Shown here: positions 7,889 through 14,912 of the stretch, in pieces
Layout: every line of letters begins with the position of its first letter
How positions within the stretch are numbered: the stretch's first letter is position 1
Origin: an uncultured Bulleidia sp.
GTDB lineage: Bacteria; Bacillota_I; Bacilli_A; Erysipelotrichales; Erysipelotrichaceae
Direction: 5' to 3'
Length of the DNA: 29,796 nucleotides
NCBI GenBank assembly: GCA_934754415.1
Contig: CAKVIS010000022.1
Span: 1 to 29,796 of the forward strand
Translations under genes and position numbers: made by a program
Notes under the pieces: model-generated
What the model was told of the DNA's origin: nothing
Seen by the model: the letters and a program-made list of their open reading frames with translations, nothing else
The model's database searches: none

Positions 7889-7919
7889 TTGACCTTATAC
7901 TTTGTGTAACCTTTAGAAT
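7889..7919 (+). promoter_or_regulatory. MerR-type promoter with 19-bp spacer and internal dyad
   Basis: TTGACC (7889-7894) and TAGAAT (7914-7919) are separated by 19 bp, the over-long spacing typical of MerR-controlled promoters. Inside the spacer, TTATAC (7895-7900) and GTGTAA (7904-7909) form a dyad with one mismatch. The MerR ATG is 24 bp downstream, so autoregulation is expected. Confidence 0.65.
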
Positions 7920-7942
7920 CCATAGTGTTAAAGGAGTGTAGT

Positions 7943-8839
7943 ATGATGAATATCAAAGAAGTTGAAAAGTTAACTGATATTTCCAGTCAGAACATTCGTT
8001 TTTATGAAAAGCATGGTCTGATTACACCGTCAAGGAATTCAGAGAACGGTTACAGAGAGTATACAGAAAAGGATGTACAGAGACTGAAGCTGATTAAAAT
8101 GTTTCGCATGATAGACATGCCTGTAGAAGAAATCAGGCATATTCTGTCACAGGAGAAATCTTTATCTGATTCTCTCAAAAGCCAGCAGGCATTATTGAAA
8201 TTGAAACTGGAAGAGACAAAGTATGCATTACAGATGTGTGAAGAGATTCATGAAAAATATCCCTCAGTACAGGATATAGATGTAGATAAATGTTTGTCTG
8301 TTATGAATGAAGAACCCTCTCACTTTTTCTCATCCTGGATTGATGATTATAAAGATGTTGTTGAATATGACCACCAGCGTACCTTTACGTTTATGCCAGA
8401 TGTAGAAATTACAGATAAATACAGTTTTCTGAATGCGTTATATGCTTATGCCATGGAGACAGACAAAGAAATTGTAATTACCAAAGAGAGTATGTACCCA
8501 GAGTTTTTACTGGATGGAGTTCCATATACTGCTGAGCGCTTTTTCGAAACTGTCAGGGGAATTCCAGTCTCAGTGATACACTGTACAAGGAAAGACATGC
8601 TGGAACATGAAGGGGAGTATGCTCATGGTCGAAAGAAATGGATACGTATTTTCAGAATCTGTTTATCATATAGTATTCTCTTTGTTTTCTTTCTTATTAC
8701 TAATGGAGACTGGTTTGCAAAAAAAGAAGGCTGGATCGGGTTTGGTGCTGCTTTACTTACATGCATTGCATTTTCTATAAGAAATTATTATTTGTACTGG
8801 AACCGAGATTACAGATACGAAGATTCTAAAAAGAAGTAA
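7943..8839 (+). CDS. MerR-family regulator with C-terminal transmembrane segments
   Basis: Two ATG codons (7943 and 7946) follow AAGGAG (7931-7936); 7943 is used here, giving 298 aa. Residues 1-70 are a standard MerR DNA-binding domain (MNIKEVEKLTDISSQNIRFY, HGLITPSRNSENGYREY), followed by a dimerisation helix rich in Leu, Lys and Glu to about residue 110. The middle has no recognised effector fold. Two hydrophobic helices near the C-terminus (CLSYSILFVFFLITN, and FGAALLTCIAFSI) are separated by a short polar turn, so the protein probably sits in the membrane while binding DNA. Its promoter has the 19-bp MerR spacing, and a related operator lies before the small membrane gene at 7601. Signal unknown. 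Confidence 0.85.
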   Translation: MMNIKEVEKLTDISSQNIRFYEKHGLITPSRNSENGYREYTEKDVQRLKLIKMFRMIDMPVEEIRHILSQEKSLSDSLKSQQALLKLKLEETKYALQMCEEIHEKYPSVQDIDVDKCLSVMNEEPSHFFSSWIDDYKDVVEYDHQRTFTFMPDVEITDKYSFLNALYAYAMETDKEIVITKESMYPEFLLDGVPYTAERFFETVRGIPVSVIHCTRKDMLEHEGEYAHGRKKWIRIFRICLSYSILFVFFLITNGDWFAKKEGWIGFGAALLTCIAFSIRNYYLYWNRDYRYEDSKKK

Positions 8840-8842
8840 GAT

Positions 8843-8889
8843 AAAAGACTAACTGTTGTACAGTCATACATGTACAGTTAGTCTTTTTA
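8843..8889. terminator. Bidirectional intrinsic terminator between convergent genes
   Basis: The arm AAAAGACTAACTGT (from 8843) pairs with ACAGTTAGTCTTTT (ending near 8887), with a further GTACA/TGTAC pairing inside. It has T-rich sequence on the right and A-rich sequence on the left, so it can serve both the MerR gene and the minus-strand pseudopilin. Confidence 0.85.
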
Positions 8890-8903
8890 TTGTAAATGAG
8901 AGA

Positions 8904-9685
8904 TTATTTCACTTCAAATAAAGAAACTGAAGTAATCACTGCAGATCCAGGTACAGAAGCATTTTTTGGTATGGTTAAAGAGATACGTACATCATTATCT
9001 CTGCCTGTTTCATGTGTGTAATCAAAATTAAGGGCGCCGGAGGTACTGATACTTTGTGTCATATACGTGTTATTGCCGTTTCTGTTAGTTAATTTAAGAA
9101 TGACAGGTGTTGTAATGGAATCCATAACTATGCTGAGTGTATATTTCTTTCCTGCTTCCAGATTGATTCTATGTGTATTATTATCTCCTCCAATTCTTAT
9201 TAGAGAGTCTTTGGAAGTAAAAAAGTTAATGTAGCTTTTCCGTTTACTATGGAAGCATTATTGTTTTTCCAGCTGTTCATGGATTCAGGGAGAAAATTCA
9301 TTCTGTTGTTTTCATCGGCTGAAGTATCTGATGTATCAAAATGAATAGAAACAGTTTGTGTATCAGAATGATATTCCACCCATGCTCTATTGCCAGGTTC
9401 TCCAATTAATGTACCAAGAGAAGAAAGACTGTCTTTGATGGTAATATTTTGCCAGCCAGGCTTTTTCTGTTGTAAAACAATCTTATCATAAGTCTGACTT
9501 GAACCTGTATTAGCATCTGTCATAACTTCTGCATATTGACTGCGTATATTTGCAGCATCCGCAGATTCTCTGGATTTTTCCATCTGTGTAGAAAAAATTG
9601 GAATGCATATAGCTGTTAAAACAGCAATAATTGCCACAACACTTAATAATTCGGCAAGTGTAAATCCTTTTGTATTGTTTTTCAT
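8904..9685 (-). pseudogene. Pseudopilin-like protein, interrupted by a frameshift
   Basis: The start is the ATG at 9685, giving the 7-residue prepilin leader MKNNTKG and the cleavage/methylation motif GFTLAELL followed by the hydrophobic pilin helix. That frame ends at 9200 (161 aa). A second minus-strand frame runs without a stop from before 9219 to 8904. Read across the six-base homopolymer at 9219-9224 (A on plus, T on minus), it continues TFFTSKDSLIRIGGDN, then a beta-rich domain (TPVILKLTNRNGN, VRISLTIPK) ending ITSVSLFEVK. One extra T would restore a product of about 260 aa. The beta domain resembles carbohydrate-binding-like sandwiches in style only. The N-terminal 50 residues closely resemble the intact pseudopilin at 14913. 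No pilus assembly gene is in the window. The frameshift may be real, phase-variable, or a sequence error. Confidence 0.8.
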
Positions 9686-9751
9686 AGTGTTTACCTGCAA
9701 CTCATTATGACAGATAAAAAAATGTATTGTATGTAACATGTATTTGACGGC

Positions 9752-9763
9752 TTTGTATACAAA
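9752..9763. promoter_or_regulatory. 12-bp palindrome between the divergent pseudopilin and ECF genes
   Basis: TTTGTATACAAA is perfectly self-complementary and sits in the divergent intergenic region. It is flanked by GC on the left and AAGC on the right, extending the symmetry slightly. It may be an operator; no regulator can be assigned. Confidence 0.35.
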
Positions 9764-9805
9764 AAGCAGTTTTGTGAAAAAATCATGGAATTTCATAAGT
9801 GCTGG

Positions 9806-9835
9806 TTGGCCTTTATCGATAATCTGTACTATACT
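9806..9835 (+). promoter_or_regulatory. Promoter of the ECF / SAM-hydrolase operon
   Basis: TTGGCC (9806-9811) and TATACT (9830-9835) are 18 bp apart, 28 bp before the ATG at 9864. The short leader leaves no room for a riboswitch, so any SAM or flavin control would have to act elsewhere. Confidence 0.55.
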
Positions 9836-9863
9836 AGTGGGCGTAAGAAAGGGGATTAATCTT

Positions 9864-10421
9864 ATGGAAAAGAAAAGTTTATTTTCTACAAAGACAATGG
9901 TAGCTACAGCTTTAGGTGCTGCTTTATTCTTTGTCTTATTCGCTTACGTTAAAATACCTAGTCCAATTCCGGAAACAAATTTCCAGTTGGCATATGGCGT
10001 CTCTGCATTCTTTGGATGCTTATTCGGACCTGTTGCTGGTTGTCTGATTGCAGGTTTTGGTCATACATTGAATGACTTTATCTTCTATGGCTCTCCATGG
10101 TGGAGCTGGGTAGTAGCTTCTGCTGTATCCGGACTGATTGCCGGTTTAGCATTCTACTATACAAAACTGGAAGAAGGAGAATTCAACAAGAAGACTATCT
10201 TAACCATTATTGTAATCAATGTAATCGGTAATGCTGTTGCATGGATGCTGGTTGCTCCATGTCTGGATATTCTTATTTATGCTGAACCTGCAAAAAAAGT
10301 ATTTTTACAGGGTGTAACAAGTTTTATTGCTGATGGTGTTTCCTCCATCGTAGTATGCCTGTTACTTGCTGCAGCATATTCCAAAACACGTACAAAGACC
10401 GGTTCTTTGGATCAGGAATAA
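9864..10421 (+). CDS. ECF transporter S component, UPF0397 family
   Basis: The ATG at 9864 follows AAAGGGGAT by about 9 nt. Upstream in-frame codons fall in the promoter region and are rejected. The 185-residue product has about five hydrophobic helices and the family's marker stretches: MVATALGAALFFVLFAYV, IPSPIPETNFQLAYG, FGPVAGCLIAGFGHTLND and YGSPWWSWV. UPF0397 proteins are substrate-binding S components that work with an EcfT and two ATPases, which follow directly here. They are often labelled riboflavin-type S components, but the substrate varies and is not read from this sequence. Two SAM hydroxide adenosyltransferase genes in the same operon suggest a methionine-, adenosine- or SAM-related solute instead (inference). 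A hairpin at 10432-10472 separates it from the ATPase gene. Confidence 0.9.
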   Translation: MEKKSLFSTKTMVATALGAALFFVLFAYVKIPSPIPETNFQLAYGVSAFFGCLFGPVAGCLIAGFGHTLNDFIFYGSPWWSWVVASAVSGLIAGLAFYYTKLEEGEFNKKTILTIIVINVIGNAVAWMLVAPCLDILIYAEPAKKVFLQGVTSFIADGVSSIVVCLLLAAAYSKTRTKTGSLDQE

Positions 10422-10431
10422 TAAGAAAGAG

Positions 10432-10472
10432 AACCTGCTATCATACGTATGCATGAGTATGCAGGTTTTTTT
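10432..10472 (+). terminator. Intercistronic hairpin with T-run (possible partial terminator)
   Basis: AACCTGC (10432-10438) pairs with GCAGGTT (10461-10467), with a further ATAC/GTAT pairing inside, and seven T follow. It lies between the S component and the ATPase genes of one operon, so it probably lets only part of transcription through, giving more S component than ATPase. Confidence 0.7.
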
Positions 10473-10492
10473 CGTTTTTTGAGGACTTTTGA

Positions 10493-12193
10493 ATGAAAAC
10501 AATGATTGCATTTAATGATTTTTCGTTTCAATACAAATCACAGAAAAAGCCTACCTTACATCATATCAACCTGGAAATAAAAGAAGGAGAAAAAGTGCTG
10601 ATTGTGGGGCCTAGTGGCAGTGGGAAGTCTACACTAGGACACTGTATTAACGGGCTGATCCCCTTTGCTTATCCTGGTAAAAAAGAAGGAAAATTATTTA
10701 TTACAGATAAAGACAGTGAAAAACTGAATATCTTTTCTTCCAGTCAGCTGGTAGGTACCGTCATGCAGGATGCTGATTCCCAATTTGTAGGATTAAATGT
10801 AGGTGAAGATATTGCTTTTGCATTGGAGAATGATGCAGTAGAGACTTCACGCATGCATGAGATAGTAGAAAAAGTGGCAAGGCTTGTAGGAATGGGAGAA
10901 TTCTTACAACATTCTCCTTTAGAACTATCTGGTGGTCAGAAACAGGATGTATGTATGGCTGGAGTTATGGTAGATGAAGCACCAGTTCTTCTTTTTGATG
11001 AACCTCTGGCAAATCTTGATCCTGCAACAGGTAAACTGGTGATTGAATTGATTGACGAAATCAACAAACAACAACATAAAACAATTGTTATTATTGAACA
11101 TCGTTTAGAGGACGTACTGCATCGTCCTGTAGATCGTATTGTATTAATCAATAATGGCGAAATACTGGCTGATTGCAAACCGGAAGAACTATTTCAAACT
11201 ACATTACTTGAAGATAACGGTATAAGATTACCTCTCTATATTCAGGCGATGAAATATGCCGGGGTAAATCTTGCTAAAGTGAAAAATCTTGCTGATGATA
11301 CTAATTATGATCTTAAAGACCAGAAAGAGAAACTCGTACAGTGGTATACAAATAATAAGGCAGAGATGGAAAAACCATCTTTAAAACCATTATTAACCGT
11401 AAAAGATCTCAGTTTTTCCTATGATGGGGTAAAACCTGTTCTGGATCATGTTTCTTTAGATGTGCATGAAGGTGAAATGATTTCCGTGGTAGGTAAAAAT
11501 GGTGCGGGAAAATCTACTCTTTGTAAATGTATTTGTGCATTTGAAAAAGCAGATGAGGGAAGTTTACTGTTTGAAGGTGAAGACATGTCTGAGCTTTCTG
11601 TGAAAGAAAGAGCAGATCGTATCGGATTTGTCTTACAGAATCCAAACCAGATGATATGTAATACCATGATTTATGATGAAGTGGCCATGGGATTAAGAAA
11701 CAGAAATGTTCCAGAAGAAGAAATTAAAGAAAGGGTAGAGCATATTCTTCAGATTTGTGGCTTATATCCTTTCAGAAACTGGCCTGTTTCTGCTTTGAGT
11801 TTTGGTCAGAAAAAGCGAGTTACTATTGCATGTATTCTTGCACTGGAACCTAAAATGATTATTCTTGATGAACCAACTGCAGGACAGGATTATAGAAGAT
11901 ATTCTGAAATTATGGAGTTTTTGAAGAGTCTGAATGCTATGGGAATTGCCATTGTAATGATTACGCATGATATGCATCTGATGCTGGAATATACTACACG
12001 CAGTGTTGTTCTGACAGATGGTAAAAAGATTGCGGATCAGACACCAAGTGAAGTTTTAGGTAATGAAGAGCTGATCAACCATGCAAATCTGAAGAAGACC
12101 AGTCTGTCCACCCTTGCAGATAAAGCAGGTATTCAAGAACGTATTGCGTTTATCGATACCTTTATTCAACATGAAAGGGGACATCAGGTATGA
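10493..12193 (+). CDS. ECF transporter ATPase, two ABC domains in one chain
   Basis: The ATG at 10493 follows GAGGA by about 7 nt. The 566-residue protein carries two complete ABC nucleotide-binding domains. The first has Walker A GPSGSGKST (39-47), signature LSGGQ (145-149), Walker B VLLFDE and H-loop EHR. The second has Walker A GKNGAGKST (334-342), a variant signature LSFGQ (435-439), Walker B MIILDE and H-loop THD. Fused twin ATPases like this replace the separate EcfA1 and EcfA2 of other group I/II ECF systems and power import together with EcfT. The stop codon overlaps the EcfT start (ATGA), and the S component lies directly upstream, so this looks like a dedicated rather than shared ECF module. 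Confidence 0.93.
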   Translation: MKTMIAFNDFSFQYKSQKKPTLHHINLEIKEGEKVLIVGPSGSGKSTLGHCINGLIPFAYPGKKEGKLFITDKDSEKLNIFSSSQLVGTVMQDADSQFVGLNVGEDIAFALENDAVETSRMHEIVEKVARLVGMGEFLQHSPLELSGGQKQDVCMAGVMVDEAPVLLFDEPLANLDPATGKLVIELIDEINKQQHKTIVIIEHRLEDVLHRPVDRIVLINNGEILADCKPEELFQTTLLEDNGIRLPLYIQAMKYAGVNLAKVKNLADDTNYDLKDQKEKLVQWYTNNKAEMEKPSLKPLLTVKDLSFSYDGVKPVLDHVSLDVHEGEMISVVGKNGAGKSTLCKCICAFEKADEGSLLFEGEDMSELSVKERADRIGFVLQNPNQMICNTMIYDEVAMGLRNRNVPEEEIKERVEHILQICGLYPFRNWPVSALSFGQKKRVTIACILALEPKMIILDEPTAGQDYRRYSEIMEFLKSLNAMGIAIVMITHDMHLMLEYTTRSVVLTDGKKIADQTPSEVLGNEELINHANLKKTSLSTLADKAGIQERIAFIDTFIQHERGHQV

Positions 12194-13020
12194 AAATAAA
12201 AATGTTTTCCTACTCACAGTTAGATACGTTTGTTCATCGTTTGTCTGGCCTTACGAAACTGGTGAGCTTTCTACTGTTATCTTTTGCGGTAATGCTGACA
12301 TACGATTATCGTATTATGCTACTGACACTCATTATTTCTTTGATAGGGTTTAAAGTAGCTAAAATTCAGTTTAAACAGATCAGATTGGTTTTATATTATG
12401 TTTTGGTTTTTCTGGTGATCAATCTGGTTCTTACCTATCTGTTAGCTCCTGAGTATGGTACGGAAATCTATGGTTCAAGGCATATACTGTTTCAGTTTAA
12501 TTCCTATTATGTGGTTACACAGGAGACTTTATACTACCTGGTTATTAAGACTTTAAAGTACTTTTCCATGTTTCCCCTTGGATTAATCTTTATTTTCACT
12601 ACGAATCCCAGTGAATTTGCCTCTTCTTTAAATCATATCGGAATTCCGTATAAAGTATGTACAACACTCTCCTTAACTTTAAGATATTTTCCGGATATTA
12701 TCAGGGACTATACAAATATTTCTCTTGCACAACAAGCGCGAGGTATCGAGTTATCCAAGAAAGAAAAGTTTTCCAAAAGGTTTGTCATGACGGTCAAGAT
12801 GATTATTCCTCTTATCTTTTCCACTTTGGACAGAGTTGAAGTAATTTCCAATGCCATGAGTTTAAGAGGCTATGGAAAACTGAAAAAAAGAAGCTGGTAT
12901 TCTTATAATGCTTTACAGCTAAGAGATTATTGTGTTTGTCTGATGAGTTTACTTGTACTGATTTTAAGTTTATATATGCGTTTTGCTGTGACAAAAACGA
13001 TGTTTTATTATCCATTTTAG
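12190..13020 (+). CDS. ECF transporter transmembrane component EcfT (CbiQ family)
   Basis: The ATG at 12190 overlaps the stop of the ATPase gene by 4 nt, which implies translational coupling. The 276-residue protein has about five or six hydrophobic helices. It also carries the two short ATPase-contact motifs typical of EcfT coupling helices, AQQARGIE and AMSLRGYGK (Ala-Arg-Gly and Leu-Arg-Gly). EcfT joins the S component to the ATPases in the membrane. The SAM hydroxide adenosyltransferase pair follows after only 14 nt. Confidence 0.92.
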   Translation: MKIKMFSYSQLDTFVHRLSGLTKLVSFLLLSFAVMLTYDYRIMLLTLIISLIGFKVAKIQFKQIRLVLYYVLVFLVINLVLTYLLAPEYGTEIYGSRHILFQFNSYYVVTQETLYYLVIKTLKYFSMFPLGLIFIFTTNPSEFASSLNHIGIPYKVCTTLSLTLRYFPDIIRDYTNISLAQQARGIELSKKEKFSKRFVMTVKMIIPLIFSTLDRVEVISNAMSLRGYGKLKKRSWYSYNALQLRDYCVCLMSLLVLILSLYMRFAVTKTMFYYPF

Positions 13021-13034
13021 AAAGAAGGTTATTT

Positions 13035-13889
13035 ATGATAGATTATTCTAAACCAATGCTGGTATTCCAGACTGATTTTACTTATGCAGAAGGAGCTGTT
13101 GCTTCTATGTATGGTGTTGTAAAATCTGTAGATCGTACATTAGAAATCATTGATGCAACACACCAGATTCCTCAGTACGATACATATTCTGCTTCTTACA
13201 GATTGATGCAATATATGCGTTTCTGGCCAAAAGGGACTATCTTTGTTTCTGTAGTGGATCCAGGTGTTGGCACTTCAAGAAAAGCTTGTGTGGCAAAAAC
13301 AAAAGATGGGTATTATGTTGTTACACCGGATAATGGTGCTTTAACACATATCAGTCTGACAAGTGGTATTGAAGAAGTAAGAGAAATTGATGAAACCATC
13401 AACAGATTAAAAGATAAAGATAATGACAGAGTCGCTATCTTTGCCGGCAGAGATGTTTTTGGTTACACTGCCGCAAGACTTGCTTCAGGCATTATTTCTT
13501 ATGAAGAAGTAGGTCCTGCATATCCTGTAGAGAATATCAGAAAGTTTGATCTTTCTGAACCTGAAGTAAAAGAGAATACGATCACTGGGTATATGGAAAT
13601 TGATGATCCTAACTTTGGCAACCTGTGGACTAACGTGCATATGGATTATTTTGAACAGCTTGGTATTCATCATGGAGATACCATTCATGCAGTTATCACA
13701 AAAGATGAGAAAGTATTATTTGATGAAGATATCACGTATTACAAATCCTTTGGTGATAGTGAAAAAGGAAAAGCACTTCTGTATAACAATGAAGTAAATA
13801 AGATTTCTTTTGCCATGAATCAGGATAGCTTTAAAAATCATTACCATGTAGATCATGGCACAGAGTATACAGTTGTTTTCTCTAAATAG
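13035..13889 (+). CDS. SAM hydroxide adenosyltransferase family protein, paralogue 1 (catalytic His replaced by Ala)
   Basis: The ATG at 13035 follows AGAAGG (13023-13028). The 284-residue protein matches the DUF62 family (SAM hydroxide adenosyltransferase, related to fluorinase and chlorinase): FQTDFTYAEGAVASMYGVV at the N-terminus, SVVDPGVGTSR in the core, VTPDNG, and AGRDVFGYTAARLASG. Characterised hydrolases split SAM into adenosine and methionine with an Asp-Arg-His triad. Here Asp75 and Arg82 are present at the right spacing, but the His of the FHGRD motif is Ala137 (FAGRD). The downstream paralogue keeps it. The protein may be a non-hydrolytic partner in a mixed oligomer, or may use a different nucleophile, as SAM halogenases also lack that His. 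Operon position after EcfT implies a role linked to the imported solute. Confidence 0.88.
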   Translation: MIDYSKPMLVFQTDFTYAEGAVASMYGVVKSVDRTLEIIDATHQIPQYDTYSASYRLMQYMRFWPKGTIFVSVVDPGVGTSRKACVAKTKDGYYVVTPDNGALTHISLTSGIEEVREIDETINRLKDKDNDRVAIFAGRDVFGYTAARLASGIISYEEVGPAYPVENIRKFDLSEPEVKENTITGYMEIDDPNFGNLWTNVHMDYFEQLGIHHGDTIHAVITKDEKVLFDEDITYYKSFGDSEKGKALLYNNEVNKISFAMNQDSFKNHYHVDHGTEYTVVFSK

Positions 13890-13898
13890 AGGTAAAGT

Positions 13899-14747
13899 AT
13901 GAATAAGATTTTAGTCTTTCAATCTGATTTTGGGTTAGTGGATGGTGCAGTCAGTGCTATGGAAGGTGTAGCTTTACAGGTGGATCCTGAACTGAAGTTA
14001 CATAATCTGACACATGACATTACGCCTTATAATATTTTTGAAGGTAGTTACCGTTTATTTCAGACAGTGAACTACTGGCCTCAAGGAACAGTATTTGTTT
14101 CTGTTGTGGATCCGGGTGTAGGTACTTCAAGAAAGTCTGTTGTAGCTAAAACAGCAACGGGACAATATATTGTGACACCGGATAATGGTACATTAACGCA
14201 TTTGAATAAGTATTGTGGTATTGTTGCATTAAGAGAAATCGAAGAAAGTGTTAACCGCAGAAAGAATACAGAACTTTCCTATACCTTTCATGGACGTGAT
14301 GTGTATGCTTACACAGGTGCCCGTCTTGCAAGTGGAGTAATAAGCTATGAAGAAGTAGGTAAAGAATTACCACTTTCTGAAATTGTAGAACTGGATGTAG
14401 TAGAAACAGAATATAACAAGGAAGAAAAAAGTGTTACAGGTTGTGTGGATATTTTAGATGTTCGTTTTGGTTCTTTATGGACATCTATTTCCAGAGATGA
14501 CTTTTATCTGTTAAATCCTGAATTTGGAAAACGCTATGAAGTCTCTATTTTCCATGAACATATGCTTGTTTATCAGAATCAGGTAGTTTACCAGCATTCT
14601 TTTGCTGAAGTAGCAATAGGTTCTCCTTTGCTGTATATTAATTCTGTATATCGTCTGGGTATAGCGATTAACCAGGGTTCCTTTGCACGTGCATATAATG
14701 TAGGTACAGGAACAAACTGGAAAATTCGCATTCGTGCTATTGACTGA
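13899..14747 (+). CDS. SAM hydroxide adenosyltransferase, paralogue 2 (triad intact)
   Basis: The ATG at 13899 follows GAGGT by 6 nt and starts 9 nt after paralogue 1. The 282-residue product has the same architecture as its neighbour: FQSDFGLVDGAVSAMEGVA, SVVDPGVGTSRKS, VTPDNGTLTH and FHGRDVYAYTGARLASG. Asp71, Arg78 and His131 supply the full triad of SAM-hydrolysing DUF62 enzymes, so cleavage of SAM to adenosine and methionine is expected. The two paralogues clearly arose by tandem duplication. They share the N-terminal and core motifs and diverge most in the C-terminal beta domain. The operon ends at the terminator at 14770-14802. Confidence 0.9.
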   Translation: MNKILVFQSDFGLVDGAVSAMEGVALQVDPELKLHNLTHDITPYNIFEGSYRLFQTVNYWPQGTVFVSVVDPGVGTSRKSVVAKTATGQYIVTPDNGTLTHLNKYCGIVALREIEESVNRRKNTELSYTFHGRDVYAYTGARLASGVISYEEVGKELPLSEIVELDVVETEYNKEEKSVTGCVDILDVRFGSLWTSISRDDFYLLNPEFGKRYEVSIFHEHMLVYQNQVVYQHSFAEVAIGSPLLYINSVYRLGIAINQGSFARAYNVGTGTNWKIRIRAID

Positions 14748-14769
14748 CAGTTTGCAAAAGTCTTTGAAG

Positions 14770-14802
14770 AAGATATCTCTTTCATGAGGTATTTTCTTTT
14801 TT
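14770..14802 (+). terminator. Intrinsic terminator of the ECF / SAM-hydrolase operon
   Basis: AAGATATCTC (14770-14779) pairs with GAGGTATTTT (14786-14795), two pairs being G-T wobbles, and a T-run follows to 14802. Confidence 0.75.
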
Positions 14803-14899
14803 ATGGCTTTTTTTGGAAAATTTTTATCAAAAAGATGAAATAATATCCGTTACGTACGTTTTCTTCAATAAAATTACTTACTTTTTCTCGTGTATTCTA

Positions 14900-14905
14900 T
14901 ATAAT
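14900..14905 (+). promoter_or_regulatory. -10 box TATAAT just before the pseudopilin start
   Basis: A perfect TATAAT ends 7 nt before the GTG at 14913, with a weak TTACTT (14878-14883) 16 bp upstream. Transcription would begin at or next to the start codon, giving a leaderless mRNA. No SD sequence is present. Confidence 0.55.
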
Positions 14906-14912
14906 CAAGACC

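Noticed and set aside
9836..9863. Possible SAM or FMN riboswitch for the ECF operon
   Set aside because: Only about 20-25 nt lie between the predicted transcription start and the start codon, too short for any known aptamer.
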